Shown: piece after piece, positions 18,560 through 30,771 of the stretch | Numbering within the stretch: the first letter of the stretch is position 1 | Layout of the letters: the number at the start of each line of letters is the position of its first letter | NCBI GenBank assembly: GCA_951813075.1 | Contig: OX638343.1 | Span: forward strand, 2,539,999-2,603,998 | Length of the DNA stretch: 64,000 nucleotides | Direction of reading: 5' to 3' | From: Arenicellales bacterium | GTDB taxonomy: Bacteria; Pseudomonadota; Gammaproteobacteria; Arenicellales; JAJDZL01 | The notes under the pieces: model-generated | Told to the model about the DNA's origin: nothing | The model's input: the letters and a program-made list of their open reading frames with translations, nothing else | Database searches by the model: none | Made by a program: the position numbers and the translations under genes

Positions 18560-19909
18560 TCAAGTTTCGACAGAGTCTACTTCCAGATGCAGGGTACCAT
18601 CCGACAATTGTGCCCTGACCTTGTCACCACTTGAAACGGCGCCCGCATTAGACACTACCGAATTGTCATCGGCGCGACGGATGATCGAGAAGCCGCGATT
18701 CAATGCGGTGGTCGGGTTTACAGATTCGAGTCTGGCTTGCAGATTCTCAACATTGTTGGAAAGGGCTTTTAATTGTTTTGAAAAATGAATCTCAAGAAGA
18801 GTTTTATTTTCTGAAAATTGTCGACTGAGAAGTTCGATCCTACTCTTTGGTGACTGTGCAAACAGTCGCTGATTGTGTTTCATGATCTTGCTGGAATACG
18901 AGTTGAGCTGTCCGCCTGTGATTTGGACAAGGCGGTTTTCGATCAGTTGAAGCTTTGTCTGTTGATTCAGTATTCGCTGAGCAGGGTGCACCAGGCTTTT
19001 CTGCGCCAGATCCACATCCTGTGACAGTTCATTCATTTTTCCGCTGATCAGGTTGGACAGCCGGATTTCGCGGTTGGTGAGCATTTCGAGCAAGTCAGCG
19101 CGGGACGGGGTACTCACGCGTTCTGCGGCTGCCGTCGGCGTTGCTGCCCTTGCATCGGCTACAAAATCTGCGATTGTTGTATCCGTTTCGTGTCCGATAC
19201 CGGTTACTATTGGCAATTTACTCTCGTAGATCGCATCGGCGACAGCGACTTCATTGAACGCCCAGAGATCTTCAATGCTGCCGCCGCCTCGGGTAACAAT
19301 CAGAACATCCTCGCTGTTTCTCCTATTGGCAGCTTTGATTGCGTTGGCAATTTTATCGGCCGCATCGCCACCTTGGACAGCGGTTGGATAAATCAGCAGG
19401 GAAATCGATGGATTTCTTCTTCTGAATGCACGAATGATATCCTGCACTGCGGCACCGGTTGGCGACGTGATGACACCGACACGATTGGGAAAAGCCGGCA
19501 GGTCACGCTTGCGGTCGTCGTCAAAGTAGCCCTGCTTTTTCAGAAGTGCTTGGCGTTCCAGAAACGCTTTGTACAGCTCGCCCTCGTCTTTGAGTTCGAC
19601 TCCGCTGACAATGAACTGATATCTGCCTCGGTTCGGATAGAGTGTGACTTTCCCCGTCAGAATCACTTCAAGACCATTCTCTGGCAATTTTCTCAACCTG
19701 AGTGCGATTCCTCGAAAAAGTGCGCAATCGATTTCCGCAGACTGATCTTTCAATTTGAAATACGTGTGCCCTGAATGCGCAGTTTGAAGTCCAGAAACCT
19801 CCCCTTTGAGCCGAATTTCTGCAAATTCATGCTCAAGCAGACCCTTGACCGATCTGTTCAATTCTGTGACAGTGAAAACTTGTTTGGATTGTTGGCTGAA
19901 ATTGTGCAA
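18560..19909 (-). CDS. xseA: exodeoxyribonuclease VII large subunit XseA
   Basis: The large subunit of exonuclease VII, which degrades single-stranded DNA. An OB-fold begins FTVTELNRSVKGLLEHEF near residue 12. The core motifs ITSPTGAAVQDI, VTRGGGSIEDLWAFN and GIGHETDTTIADFVAD follow, and a coiled-coil C-terminal half ends the protein. No ATG exists near the conserved N-terminus. I chose TTG at 19909, preceded by TAGGT about eight bases away, giving 449 residues against 456 in E. coli. The open frame extends to another TTG at 20005. The partner xseB is about 30 kb away in the isoprenoid operon, as in E. coli. Confidence 0.92.
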   Translation of the reverse strand: MHNFSQQSKQVFTVTELNRSVKGLLEHEFAEIRLKGEVSGLQTAHSGHTYFKLKDQSAEIDCALFRGIALRLRKLPENGLEVILTGKVTLYPNRGRYQFIVSGVELKDEGELYKAFLERQALLKKQGYFDDDRKRDLPAFPNRVGVITSPTGAAVQDIIRAFRRRNPSISLLIYPTAVQGGDAADKIANAIKAANRRNSEDVLIVTRGGGSIEDLWAFNEVAVADAIYESKLPIVTGIGHETDTTIADFVADARAATPTAAAERVSTPSRADLLEMLTNREIRLSNLISGKMNELSQDVDLAQKSLVHPAQRILNQQTKLQLIENRLVQITGGQLNSYSSKIMKHNQRLFAQSPKSRIELLSRQFSENKTLLEIHFSKQLKALSNNVENLQARLESVNPTTALNRGFSIIRRADDNSVVSNAGAVSSGDKVRAQLSDGTLHLEVDSVET

Positions 19910-20380
19910 GCGGTTACCTACTGGCGGAGAGTGAATGTTCCCGAATCTGACAAAGTGAACCTTGCGGCTATTGTGGCCATTGTATATCGTCAAATAATCG
20001 AACAATTGTCGATTGAGGGAATCTTGGTGAGGATTATCCGACGGTAATCAATTGCGGGTCGGTGGCGTTTTCCCGGGCGCGATTCTGATGTGATGAATGA
20101 GCTCCTCAGCCAATGGCCTGCAATGGAGAACCAGATCATCTCGGAAGCCAGCAATTCGGCATTGTCCATAGAACCCGATTCGATTCACTTTTGCCCGAAT
20201 CTGGCCCAACGCGAAACCTGTGTCAATTGAAAAGCGACCTCGTACATAAGCATTTTGTACACTCTGGCATTTCCAATTTTGCAACAAGTAAACAGTTAAA
20301 CTCAGGTGCGGAGCGCTGAATGCGCAGAAATTTCCGTCTCTTTTCGTTCAATCTACTCCTGAATTTGTAAGATTTCAAAC
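19910..20380. other. divergent xseA/guaB intergenic region
   Basis: About 390-480 bases between the two divergent starts, depending on the xseA start used. Short open frames exist on both strands but none resembles a known protein. It should hold promoters for both directions; only the guaB -10 box was recognised. Confidence 0.4.
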
Positions 20381-20386
20381 TATAAT
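20381..20386 (+). promoter_or_regulatory. perfect -10 box (TATAAT) directly before guaB
   Basis: TATAAT ends six bases before the guaB ATG at 20393, so the expected transcription start falls on or next to the start codon. No Shine-Dalgarno sequence is visible in the few bases between. No good -35 box lies 16-18 bases upstream. This fits a leaderless transcript, or a second promoter could lie upstream. Confidence 0.4.
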
Positions 20387-20389
20387 TAG

Positions 20390-23454
<3,065 letters not shown>

Positions 23455-23600
23455 TGGGTTGTACATAAGTTATTGAAAATATTATATAAAAAGTTATAAG
23501 TGACAAAATAATGCAAACCTAAGCCGTTGATAAAATTAGATTATTTTTTCAGTGATACAAAGAAACCTACAAACTATAGGAACGATTGCGAAACGTAGAA

Positions 23601-24041
23601 ATGACTGAAAAAAAATCAACGGATTTAAACATAAGAACTTATGAGCACGCAGACATGGAAGACGTTATGTATGTTTGGGAAGAATGCGGTTTGATAAGAA
23701 GTTGGAATAACCCAAAATTAGATATTCAGCGTAAAGCAAACACACAAAAAGATTTGTTTTTTGTCGGTGAATTCTCAAACAAAATAATTGCTACTGCTAT
23801 GTTTGGTTATGAGGGACATAGAGGATGGTTAAACTACTTCGCTGTTCTTCCTCAATTCCAAAAAAGTGGCTTTGGAAAACAGTTGTTAGAATTTGGAGAT
23901 CTCATACTTATTGATAAAGGTTGCCCAAAACTAAACCTTCAAATCAGAGCAGATAACAAAGAAGCGATAAACTTTTACAAAGCAGTTGGCTACGATGAAG
24001 ATGAGGTAATTAGTTTTGGTAAGAGGTTAATTGAAGATTGA
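23601..24041 (+). CDS. YpeA-like GNAT acetyltransferase
   Basis: A 146-residue GNAT-fold acetyltransferase close to E. coli YpeA. The family-specific N-terminal segment WEECGLIRSWNNPKLDI is near residue 25, GYEGHRGWLNYFAVLP follows, and the acetyl-CoA loop is QKSGFGKQLL near residue 92. It ends with SFGKRLIED, as YpeA does. Substrate is unknown. The gene sits alone in the first AT-rich cassette behind guaA, with codon use strongly shifted to A/T compared with guaA, which points to acquisition from a low-GC donor. ATG at 23601 is preferred to a TTG at 23586. Confidence 0.85.
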   Translation: MTEKKSTDLNIRTYEHADMEDVMYVWEECGLIRSWNNPKLDIQRKANTQKDLFFVGEFSNKIIATAMFGYEGHRGWLNYFAVLPQFQKSGFGKQLLEFGDLILIDKGCPKLNLQIRADNKEAINFYKAVGYDEDEVISFGKRLIED

Positions 24042-24115
24042 GATTTTTACTTGCAAAGCACTTACATAGTGAAAATTAAACATAATAAAAACAATGTTTT
24101 ATATGAATAGTACTA

Positions 24116-24211
24116 TTGAGTGGGAGTGACTTCAGAGCAAGACACACTGTATCAAGATTTCAATAAGTAATCGCTCACGTAATCCACTTGCTTCTTCCGG
24201 GAGAATCGCTG
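24116..24211 (+). repeat. attachment-site-like block, copy 2
   Basis: Starts with TTGAGTGGGAGTGA, the regenerated guaA end, then TTCAGAGCAA, 28 variable bases, AATCGCTCACGTAATC and a less conserved tail ending in GCTG. The same elements occur in the same order and nearly identical spacing in copy 3 at 25755-25851. The five bases before it (ACTAT from 24112) extend the match to guaA. Confidence 0.65.
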
Positions 24212-24389
24212 ACCAACCATATAGTTTGCAAAACATTGTTTTTTTGCAGAGTAGAAAGGTGTGGTTGGAACAAATACAAAAGTGGAAGTTGTGCAGTGAA
24301 GAGGGTTATGCAACAAAAATATTCGCTGTGCAGTTTTTTGCATTTTCAAATTTTATTGGTGTTCGAGATTTTGCATCACCACACTTGTA

Positions 24390-24837
24390 GGAACTACTGA
24401 TACGCAATACAAAGATGATGTGAGAAGGCTAATTGATATTGTCAAACAACAAAGTTTTGAAGCACCTTTAGAACAGACTTTAGGCGATATGAAAACAATG
24501 GCTAATGTAGTAAAGGATTTGAGTGGTAGGTTAGAAATTGCGAGTAAGAAAAAGTCTTACAGCAGATACAAAACAAGCAAATAAAAAGGTAAGTAAGAAG
24601 AAGGGTAAGAAGGTAAAAGCAATAAAGCCATTCCCTTCAATAAAGCCAAACAACAAACAGTCTACACAGCAATCAACAAAGCCAACTACTACGTCATCAA
24701 CTCAAACTAATAACTTGCCCACATCAAATAGTGTTAGTGCTCCATCATTTAGTGCAAAAGATATTGGTGATATGCGTACTGACTTTACGCAGAAGCAACA
24801 ATCACTTGCACCTATAAAGCCTCTACCTACGTTTTAG
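24390..24837 (+). pseudogene. frameshifted lysine-rich ORF, unknown function
   Basis: Two overlapping frames together read as one protein. The first frame runs to 24604 and gives segments such as TQYKDDVRRLIDIVKQQ and LGDMKTMANVVKDLSGR. The second frame, open from 24538, continues with SLTADTKQANKKVSKKKG and a Ser/Thr/Pro-rich tail ending PIKPLPTF. Skipping one A in the run at about 24548-24554 joins them smoothly. The style (coiled N-terminal part, Lys-rich linker, low-complexity tail) recalls small phage structural or accessory proteins, but I do not recognise a family. The upstream limit is uncertain because the first frame has no clear start codon. Confidence 0.45.
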
Positions 24838-24941
24838 TAGCGTTGTAATAGCAAAGACTATTTTTAGAGAGGGAGATGCTGACTATATGAGAAGCATATA
24901 GAATGTGACTGTTTAGTTTATGGTGTTTTTCTTATGCTCAG

Positions 24942-25598
24942 ATGGAAACTATGACTATGTTAAAAAAAGTCGTTAAATCATTACTTCCAATTTTCAAAAT
25001 AACTTATTACAAATTGTTTAACCCAAATAACAAAAAAAATGTTTTATTTCATGGGGATGACCAATTATTTAAAAGGGAAGTGAGTAAAGTAAAGATATAT
25101 GGAGAGTATGGTGTTGGAAAATCTACTAAATGGGTATTAGGTAATACAGAGGCAAAAGTTATTGCAGTTGATACATCTAAAGAGTGGATTCAAAATGTTA
25201 TGGCTGATTGTGGTGAATATTTTAGTCAGTTGAACATTACGCACGTTGATTTAGGAAACTTAGGAAAATGGGGGCGTCCTGTAAGTTATGAATATGCTTC
25301 TTCTTTTGAAGTTTATACCAACACGATATGGAGCCAAAAAGACAAACCTAAATGTGTTCTTATTGACGGAAGATTTAGGGTGTGTTGTTTCTTAACTACG
25401 CTGAAATATGCTGACTCTGATACTAAAATTATTTTTGATGATTATGTGAATCGTCGCCATTACCATTTTGTTGAGAAGTATGTTAGTAGAGTAGAAGAGT
25501 GTGGAAGACAATGTTTGTTCATTGTGCCTGAAAAAAATGACATAGATTTTGTTGAGTTAGATAATGACATCAATAAATTTAGATATGTTTTTGACTAA
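24942..25598 (+). CDS. SAM-methyltransferase-fold protein of unknown function
   Basis: A 218-residue protein in the second AT-rich cassette. After a basic, partly hydrophobic N-terminus (KKVVKSLLPIFKITYYKLF), residues 50-80 read VKIYGEYGVGKSTKW and VIAVDTSKEWI. This matches the Rossmann pattern of class I methyltransferases that usually have E-Y-G-S-G-G-S-T followed by an acidic end of strand 2. KCVLIDGRFRVCCFL resembles motif IV and IIFDDYVNR the next strand. The GVGKST string looks like a Walker A but the following acidic strand favours a SAM fold. Function unknown; possibly surface sugar or protein modification. ATG at 24942 or 24957 could be used. Confidence 0.6.
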   Translation: METMTMLKKVVKSLLPIFKITYYKLFNPNNKKNVLFHGDDQLFKREVSKVKIYGEYGVGKSTKWVLGNTEAKVIAVDTSKEWIQNVMADCGEYFSQLNITHVDLGNLGKWGRPVSYEYASSFEVYTNTIWSQKDKPKCVLIDGRFRVCCFLTTLKYADSDTKIIFDDYVNRRHYHFVEKYVSRVEECGRQCLFIVPEKNDIDFVELDNDINKFRYVFD

Positions 25599-25754
25599 AC
25601 AGTTAGAAAGTTCCACATTGCTGATTTGCTAAAGTGTAGATATCAAAGTGATGTGTTGCTTTTAGTACGAATTCTGATTAGCAGTAAGAGTTAGGAATTA
25701 GTTTGAGAGTTAAAAAATAATATTAAAAATCAATAATGTATATGCTCGATACAG

Positions 25755-25851
25755 TTGAGTGGGAGTGATTTCAGAGCAATACAGTCCATAAACTGGATAT
25801 AGAAGAGAAATCGCTCACGTAATCAAATTACTTTTTCCGTAAGTATTGCTG
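25755..25851 (+). repeat. attachment-site-like block, copy 3
   Basis: TTGAGTGGGAGTGA is followed by TTTCAGAGCAA, 29 variable bases, AATCGCTCACGTAATC and a tail that matches 18 of 27 positions of copy 2. It marks the right border of the AT-rich cassettes; beyond it composition changes and a GC-rich gene follows. Confidence 0.65.
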
Positions 25852-26189
25852 CGTCCGAGGTCACGATCTTAAGATTTGACCACAAATGGTTATAATCCAA
25901 TTTGTTGAGTCAGGACCTAACCAAGAGCCAGACGGTGATGAAATGGAAACGCCGACACGCGAAGCCGGTGGTGACCAAGGCAAGACCGTTTTGGCACAGG
26001 CTGAGTTGAATTGAGAGTCGACGCACCGTTCGCCGGAGAGTACCCACCGGCGGTGTTGATTCGATACTAGCACAACAGTTCGGTCGAGCACTGGTCAACC
26101 AGAAGTGGGGAGATTATTCCGTAGCTTTTGGGAAAATTTAAACCGTTACCTACAATCGCTGTAGCAACGAGAGAATCGAGGAATCTACT
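25852..26189. other. gap between cassette border and TonB receptor gene
   Basis: GC-richer than the cassettes. A stretch at about 25935-26010 reads on the plus strand as a basic 23-residue tail with a Trp-Lys-Arg-Arg-His pattern, which may be the end of a transposase-like gene, but I cannot identify it. GAGG about ten bases before 26190 is the ribosome-binding site of the receptor gene. Confidence 0.3.
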
Positions 26190-28664
26190 ATGGGGAAATT
26201 ACTCACAATTCTTGCCGTAACCGCCATGCTTTCGGCAAGTCAAGTCCATGCCGGTGCGCTTGCGCCAGCCCCGCAGATCATTGCCGAGTACGACCGCAGT
26301 TTTATTGAGCGTTCCGGAGCCCAGACTTTTGGCGAGATGCTCGACACGGGTATTATCCGCTACTTCTTCACAGGGGGTCGCAACCTGCTCATCTTGGTGA
26401 ACGGACGTCCCTACGCGACGACAGCGAGCAACCTGGATTCTCTCCCGCTCTCGGCGATCGAACGTATTGAAGTGCTTAGAGCCGAGAGTCTGGGTACTTT
26501 CGGTGGCCACGCAGCGGTTCGTGGTGCATTCAACCTCGTGCTGAGAAAGGATCTGGACGGCTTCGACGTGCGTGCGGTCACTCGTTTGCCGAGCCGCGAC
26601 GGAGGCGAGGCGCAGCAAGGTAGCGCCGTATGGGGCGGCACGATTGGCAATGGCGGACACTTGACTGTCGGCGTTGATATCCTCAACCGAAACGAGATCG
26701 GCGGCAGTACCCGCGATCACAGCCGCTCAGAGTGGACGCCGGGTGGGAGTTTCGCTGATGCGCAAAACGTAAGTACCGGCGGCAACACCGTTTACGTCCT
26801 AGACGACAGCGAGAGCGAACTGAGAGCCATCCCGCTCGGCGGTTGCGATCAGGCGCACGGCTATACTGGCCCGCTCACTAATCCGTCGGGGGCGAAACTA
26901 GGAGACAAAGGCTGCGGATATCCCTACGGCGACGTCTGGTGGGACAGCCCTAGTAAGGAACAGGAGAACGCAATCCTGAATCTCAACCACACGCTCGGAG
27001 AGCAAGCCGAACTTCACGTAGACGCAAATGTCACGCAAGGACGCGATGCGTTCCGCTACGCACCATCGGTCGGTACTTTCAGCATTACCCCAGAAGCCGG
27101 GTCAGCCCTGCTCAATGCGATTAATCAATCGGCGGGCAATGCCGACACACCGTTTACGCCGGACGAGAGCAATGATGTATTCGCAGTCGCTCACCGCTTT
27201 ATCGGCCATGGGAACCGAGATTGGAGAACGAGTACCGAGGAGTACGACGTCTCGGCTAGCGTCAAGGGTCGATTTACCGAAAGCCTCAGCTATGACGCCC
27301 GTATCAGTGCCAGTCAGTTGGACGGCTCGGTATCGGGTGATACCTTCGTGGACCACGATGTCATTACAGAAGAGATCAATGAGGGAAGGTATGATCTGAC
27401 CAACCCGCTGTCGGATGACCCAAATCACCAGGCAGCGATCGATAAGAGTAGCCTACGTGAGGAATTGGACTTCGGCTCAAAGTACCTAGGCTCGCGTTTC
27501 GCTTTAGAAGGCATTGGCTGGCGTGACACGGCATGGACCGCGGGGGTTGAATTTGCCGACGTGGAGTCCCGTTACCTGCTGGCGTTCCGAAGTATCGAAA
27601 ACCCAGAAACCACTGTTACCGTAGACAAGGTGCTCGGGTCGGGTGGCACTAGCTATTCTGGCGAGCGCAATACGGCGGGCGTTTTCGCTGAAATGTCCTT
27701 ACCTCTCGTCGACTCTGTGGACGTGAGAGCCGCAGCGCGGGCCGACGACTACGATGATGTCGGAGGGCTGCGCGCATGGCGCCTCGGGGCTGAATATCAC
27801 CTGAGTGACATGGTAACGCTGCGCGGCTCGTGGAGCGCAGGCGATAGCGCTCCTTCCATGTACCACCTGCACAGCACCGTGTTGCAGGACTACCCCTACG
27901 TCCGCTGTGTTCCGGCGAGCGGGCCACCGCCGCGTACGTGCACAGAGAATTTCGTGCAGGTGAAGCGCCTCACGAGCGGTAATCCCGAACTCGATCCGTC
28001 GGGATCGGAGAGGCGTTCCATCGGTTTCGAGACCCGTAAGGGGCCGTTCTATTTTATCGCTGACTGGTACCAGTTGGCGACCTCGGATTTGCCTGGGCAA
28101 AACAACGCCACTTGGGCGATGCTGAACTATGACGAGTGCGAATCTGGCGGCACCACCAGCTGTATTGAGCGCGTGGCCGGAGAAATAACCATCTACGATA
28201 ACTTCGACAACATCGTCAAGACCGAGATCTCGGGAGTCAATACCCGGTTCGGAACTCTCACGGAGACTGACTGGGGCTTTGTTGCTATGCGTGGGTTCTG
28301 GCGTTACGTCGCCAGTAGCGAGGAGCGCATCTTAGGTGAGAAACAGCGCTACCCGCTACCGCGCAATGCCGTGCGTATCGTGACCTCGGCCAGACGTGGC
28401 GACCTCACCGTCTTCTGGGCTCTGAACTACCGCGATGAGATCGAGAATCGGGACGGCGGACAGTTCGGTTCCTGGACCGGCCACGACGTGACGCTCGACT
28501 GGAGAAAGCCATTAGGGCTAGAAAATACGCGGTTAACCGCAGGCGTGTACAACGTCACAGATGCGAAACTCTCCACGAATACCGCGAGTCCCTCCTTGAC
28601 CGACGGGCCGCGTGCGGCCGGCTGGGGACGCACCTTCTTTGTAACTCTCAACATGCGGTTCTGA
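26190..28664 (+). CDS. TonB-dependent outer membrane receptor
   Basis: An 824-residue outer-membrane transporter. A cleavable signal peptide (LLTILAVTAMLSASQVHAGA) covers residues 3-22. The plug domain has LLILVNGRPYATTASN, IERIEVLRAESLGTFGG and VRGAFNLVLRK at about residues 72-132, and the rest alternates as a 22-strand barrel ending in the required terminal Phe (FVTLNMRF). The N-terminus is short, with no TonB box or signalling domain obvious. Ligand unknown; barrel loops contain Cys pairs (GGCDQ...KGCGYP; CESGGTTSC). Codons are clearly GC-richer than the neighbouring genes, suggesting transfer. A truncated gene follows directly, and a broken IS lies downstream. Confidence 0.88.
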   Translation: MGKLLTILAVTAMLSASQVHAGALAPAPQIIAEYDRSFIERSGAQTFGEMLDTGIIRYFFTGGRNLLILVNGRPYATTASNLDSLPLSAIERIEVLRAESLGTFGGHAAVRGAFNLVLRKDLDGFDVRAVTRLPSRDGGEAQQGSAVWGGTIGNGGHLTVGVDILNRNEIGGSTRDHSRSEWTPGGSFADAQNVSTGGNTVYVLDDSESELRAIPLGGCDQAHGYTGPLTNPSGAKLGDKGCGYPYGDVWWDSPSKEQENAILNLNHTLGEQAELHVDANVTQGRDAFRYAPSVGTFSITPEAGSALLNAINQSAGNADTPFTPDESNDVFAVAHRFIGHGNRDWRTSTEEYDVSASVKGRFTESLSYDARISASQLDGSVSGDTFVDHDVITEEINEGRYDLTNPLSDDPNHQAAIDKSSLREELDFGSKYLGSRFALEGIGWRDTAWTAGVEFADVESRYLLAFRSIENPETTVTVDKVLGSGGTSYSGERNTAGVFAEMSLPLVDSVDVRAAARADDYDDVGGLRAWRLGAEYHLSDMVTLRGSWSAGDSAPSMYHLHSTVLQDYPYVRCVPASGPPPRTCTENFVQVKRLTSGNPELDPSGSERRSIGFETRKGPFYFIADWYQLATSDLPGQNNATWAMLNYDECESGGTTSCIERVAGEITIYDNFDNIVKTEISGVNTRFGTLTETDWGFVAMRGFWRYVASSEERILGEKQRYPLPRNAVRIVTSARRGDLTVFWALNYRDEIENRDGGQFGSWTGHDVTLDWRKPLGLENTRLTAGVYNVTDAKLSTNTASPSLTDGPRAAGWGRTFFVTLNMRF

Positions 28665-28687
28665 GGTGTTAACCGAAGGAGGAGTGT

Positions 28688-28774
28688 GTGAAGTACATCG
28701 ACCGGGCACATGTCGGGCTCAAAGTTGCCGCGTGGGGCGCCGTATCGCGTCGCTGCTATAGACTTGCAAGTTAG
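28688..28774 (+). pseudogene. truncated start of a gene following the TonB receptor
   Basis: A GTG at 28688 stands seven bases after a strong AAGGAGGAG ribosome-binding site and encodes MKYIDRAHVGLKVAAWGAV before ending after 28 codons. The good initiation signals and the position 23 bases after the receptor suggest a second gene of a former receptor operon whose body has been lost. Its identity cannot be told. Confidence 0.4.
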
Positions 28775-29208
28775 ATGGATACCAATTTAACCTAATTTTT
28801 AAGGTTGCTGCGCGTTCAGATTCGGTTTACTCCGCATCTATGGCTGCAGGCCGGATGGCACTTGCATTACGTACGCCCGTGACAAATTCTAGATCATCAA
28901 GCAGCTTGTCCAACAGACCACGACCGCGCCTATAAGTCGAACGTCATTTTCAGCACGTTAAATTTAATGATGCGCGACGGTGCCAAGTGCCGGGACGAAG
29001 TGTGTCTTTTGCGTTCCTAATTCGCACTGATGGGGATTTTGGTCACGAAGATACTGCCCAGTACCCATTCGATCGCCAACTTACTGCGCGAAGTGGTTTA
29101 GAACCAAGGCGCGATTAGCGCTCTGGACAAAATCATCCAACGATTTCTCAAAACAGCATTGTACGGACGCAAGAAGGTCACACTTAATCATGGGGTCACC
29201 ATTCAAAT
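28775..29208. other. non-coding stretch with scrambled coding fragments
   Basis: Short open fragments without recognisable products. A small inverted repeat, AACCT/AGGTT, lies near 28788-28805. Probably debris of the IS and of the truncated gene. Confidence 0.3.
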
Positions 29209-30063
29209 GAATATGTTCGCTGGGGCCGTGACGGCTCCATCTGTACGAAATGCCGACACAACCAGACTTACCGTATCGAGCGTCACGCACTGCACAAAAG
29301 CAATCGTTGCAAACATCAGACTTCGGCGACCGTCGGATCCATGTTCAACTCCAGCAAGACAGCACTGACCAAGTGGGTTTTCTGGCATCTACCTGATCGG
29401 TATCGAAAAAGGTGGTGTATCGGCACTGTGAGTGTCGAATAATTAACGGTGTGCAGCGGAAGACCGCATGGCTGATGCTGAATATGCTCAAAACTGCGAT
29501 GACGGAGCGCGACTAACGTTATTTGCTGGATGGTCGGATTCAACTCGATGACGCCTATGTCGGAGGGAATCGCCCAGGAAAGCGCAGACGCGGGGCTAAT
29601 TAGGGCAAACCGGTAATGTTTGCCGTGCGGAACAAATGCGAGACAGTGTGCTTCATGCAAGTCCGCGTGGTCGAATGTGTTGATTTCCGGTCGGTGAGGG
29701 AATTCTATTCGCACCTACGCGTTGATACGGTGGTTCGATCCGATTTATCCATAGTATTACGGGTGATATCCAAAGATCATGAAATTCAACCGAAAGTGAG
29801 ATCACCTGCTGAGATCGCCAGCTGGCTGCCGAAGGTGCTGTTGTGATCAGTAATCTGAAAACATTTCTGCTAGGAACCTTTCAAGGTGTGTCGTACGAAT
29901 TTATGCAGGAATATGTGGAACAGTTCGTCTACCGATTCAACCGTCGGCAGTGGGAATCGCAGATCGCCAACGTGAATTTCACAGGCCGCTGGAGACGCCC
30001 CACCGAAGCACGCTATCCTGAATTTAGTGAGCAGACAAATTTTCGAATTCGATCATATCGTTA
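29209..30063 (+). pseudogene. IS1595-family (ISXO2-like) transposase, multiply disrupted
   Basis: Reading frames must be joined, but the domain order is intact. The N-terminal zinc ribbon is CTKCRHNQTYRIERHALHKS near 29241. It is followed by HQTSATVGSMFNSSKTALTKW, then in another frame KTAWLMLNMLKTAM (29467) and the DDE motif strand LDDAYVGGNRPGKRRRG (29543). After a further shift, VISNLKTFLLGTFQGVS and FVYRFNRRQWESQI (29842-29970) form the C-terminus. At least three frame breaks and in-frame stops (for example TAA near 29515 and TAG near 29600) rule out a working product. Similar fragments occur at 46840-47181 and 48480-48821. Terminal inverted repeats were not identified. Confidence 0.8.
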
Positions 30064-30064
30064 A

Positions 30065-30771
30065 TCCAGTCAAATGACTGAACCGGTGGCTGAATGTGTA
30101 CTACACGTCGATTCCCATTCCGGGCATGGTGTCAGTTCTCTGAATTTAAAGATTCCATCGATATCATACAGGTCCACTCCGAATTATGGAAAATCACATG
30201 AGAGTTGCCGGGCAACTTCACGTATTTGCTTAAATGACTTTGGAGGGGATATCTCTCCTGCTGGAAAAGTTGGATATCTGGGGTCCGAAAAGGGTAGCAA
30301 ATTCCAGTCCGGGTCAAAGAATAATCGTTTGTGGTCTACAGACCTGTGTTCGCAGATTATTGCAATTTAGGGAATACCCTGAAAATAAAACCACTTGTAA
30401 TCGACCAGTCGAGAATACTGATTTTCCAAAGTTTTCAACAACTAATTTCTCAGGGTGGTGAGATCAATTCGGCCATTTCGATAAACGTCTCACCGTGCCA
30501 TAACGGCGACACAGGTAGTCGGATAGAATTGATACGAATCTTGGCAATCAGGCACTCTCCAATCGCAAACTGTTTTTTCACAACGTTGCGCATGGACAAA
30601 GAACTCGAAGATCTGGCTGAAAGCGTAATTTGTCAAGGAAATGCTTGAAAATGCCCTGTACTTTACCAGAAATCGTAAAAATCCACATGAGATGTTGATC
30701 ATATTACGCAATATTATCAATATTTTATAGATTATTTACGGACACTATTCAAGCATTTGTAATTTTGTTGC
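30065..30771. other. gene-free stretch
   Basis: About 700 bases between the IS1595 remnant and the AbiE operator. No open frame with recognisable content on either strand. Becomes AT-rich towards the AbiE genes. Confidence 0.35.

Larger units (their letters stand above)
23455..25768 (+). mobile_element. two tandem AT-rich cassettes inserted at the guaA 3' end
   Basis: Between guaA and 25768 the DNA is strikingly AT-rich compared with both sides and is divided by repeated copies of the guaA terminal sequence. Cassette 1 (about 0.7 kb) carries an acetyltransferase. Cassette 2 (about 1.6 kb) carries a frameshifted lysine-rich ORF and a SAM-fold protein. No integrase, relaxase or recombination directionality factor is visible, so the units are either degraded or mobilised in trans. 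That this is a guaA-site island is inferred from the repeats and known biology of that site. Confidence 0.6.

Noticed and set aside
25861..26091. Open frames on the minus strand before the TonB receptor
   Set aside because: They read repetitive low-complexity sequence and could be a transposon scrap, but I could not tie them to any family.
26199..26720. Long open frame opposite the TonB receptor gene
   Set aside because: Antisense frames stay open in GC-rich coding DNA; the plus-strand frame has signal peptide, plug domain and terminal Phe, and the antisense product has no recognisable features.
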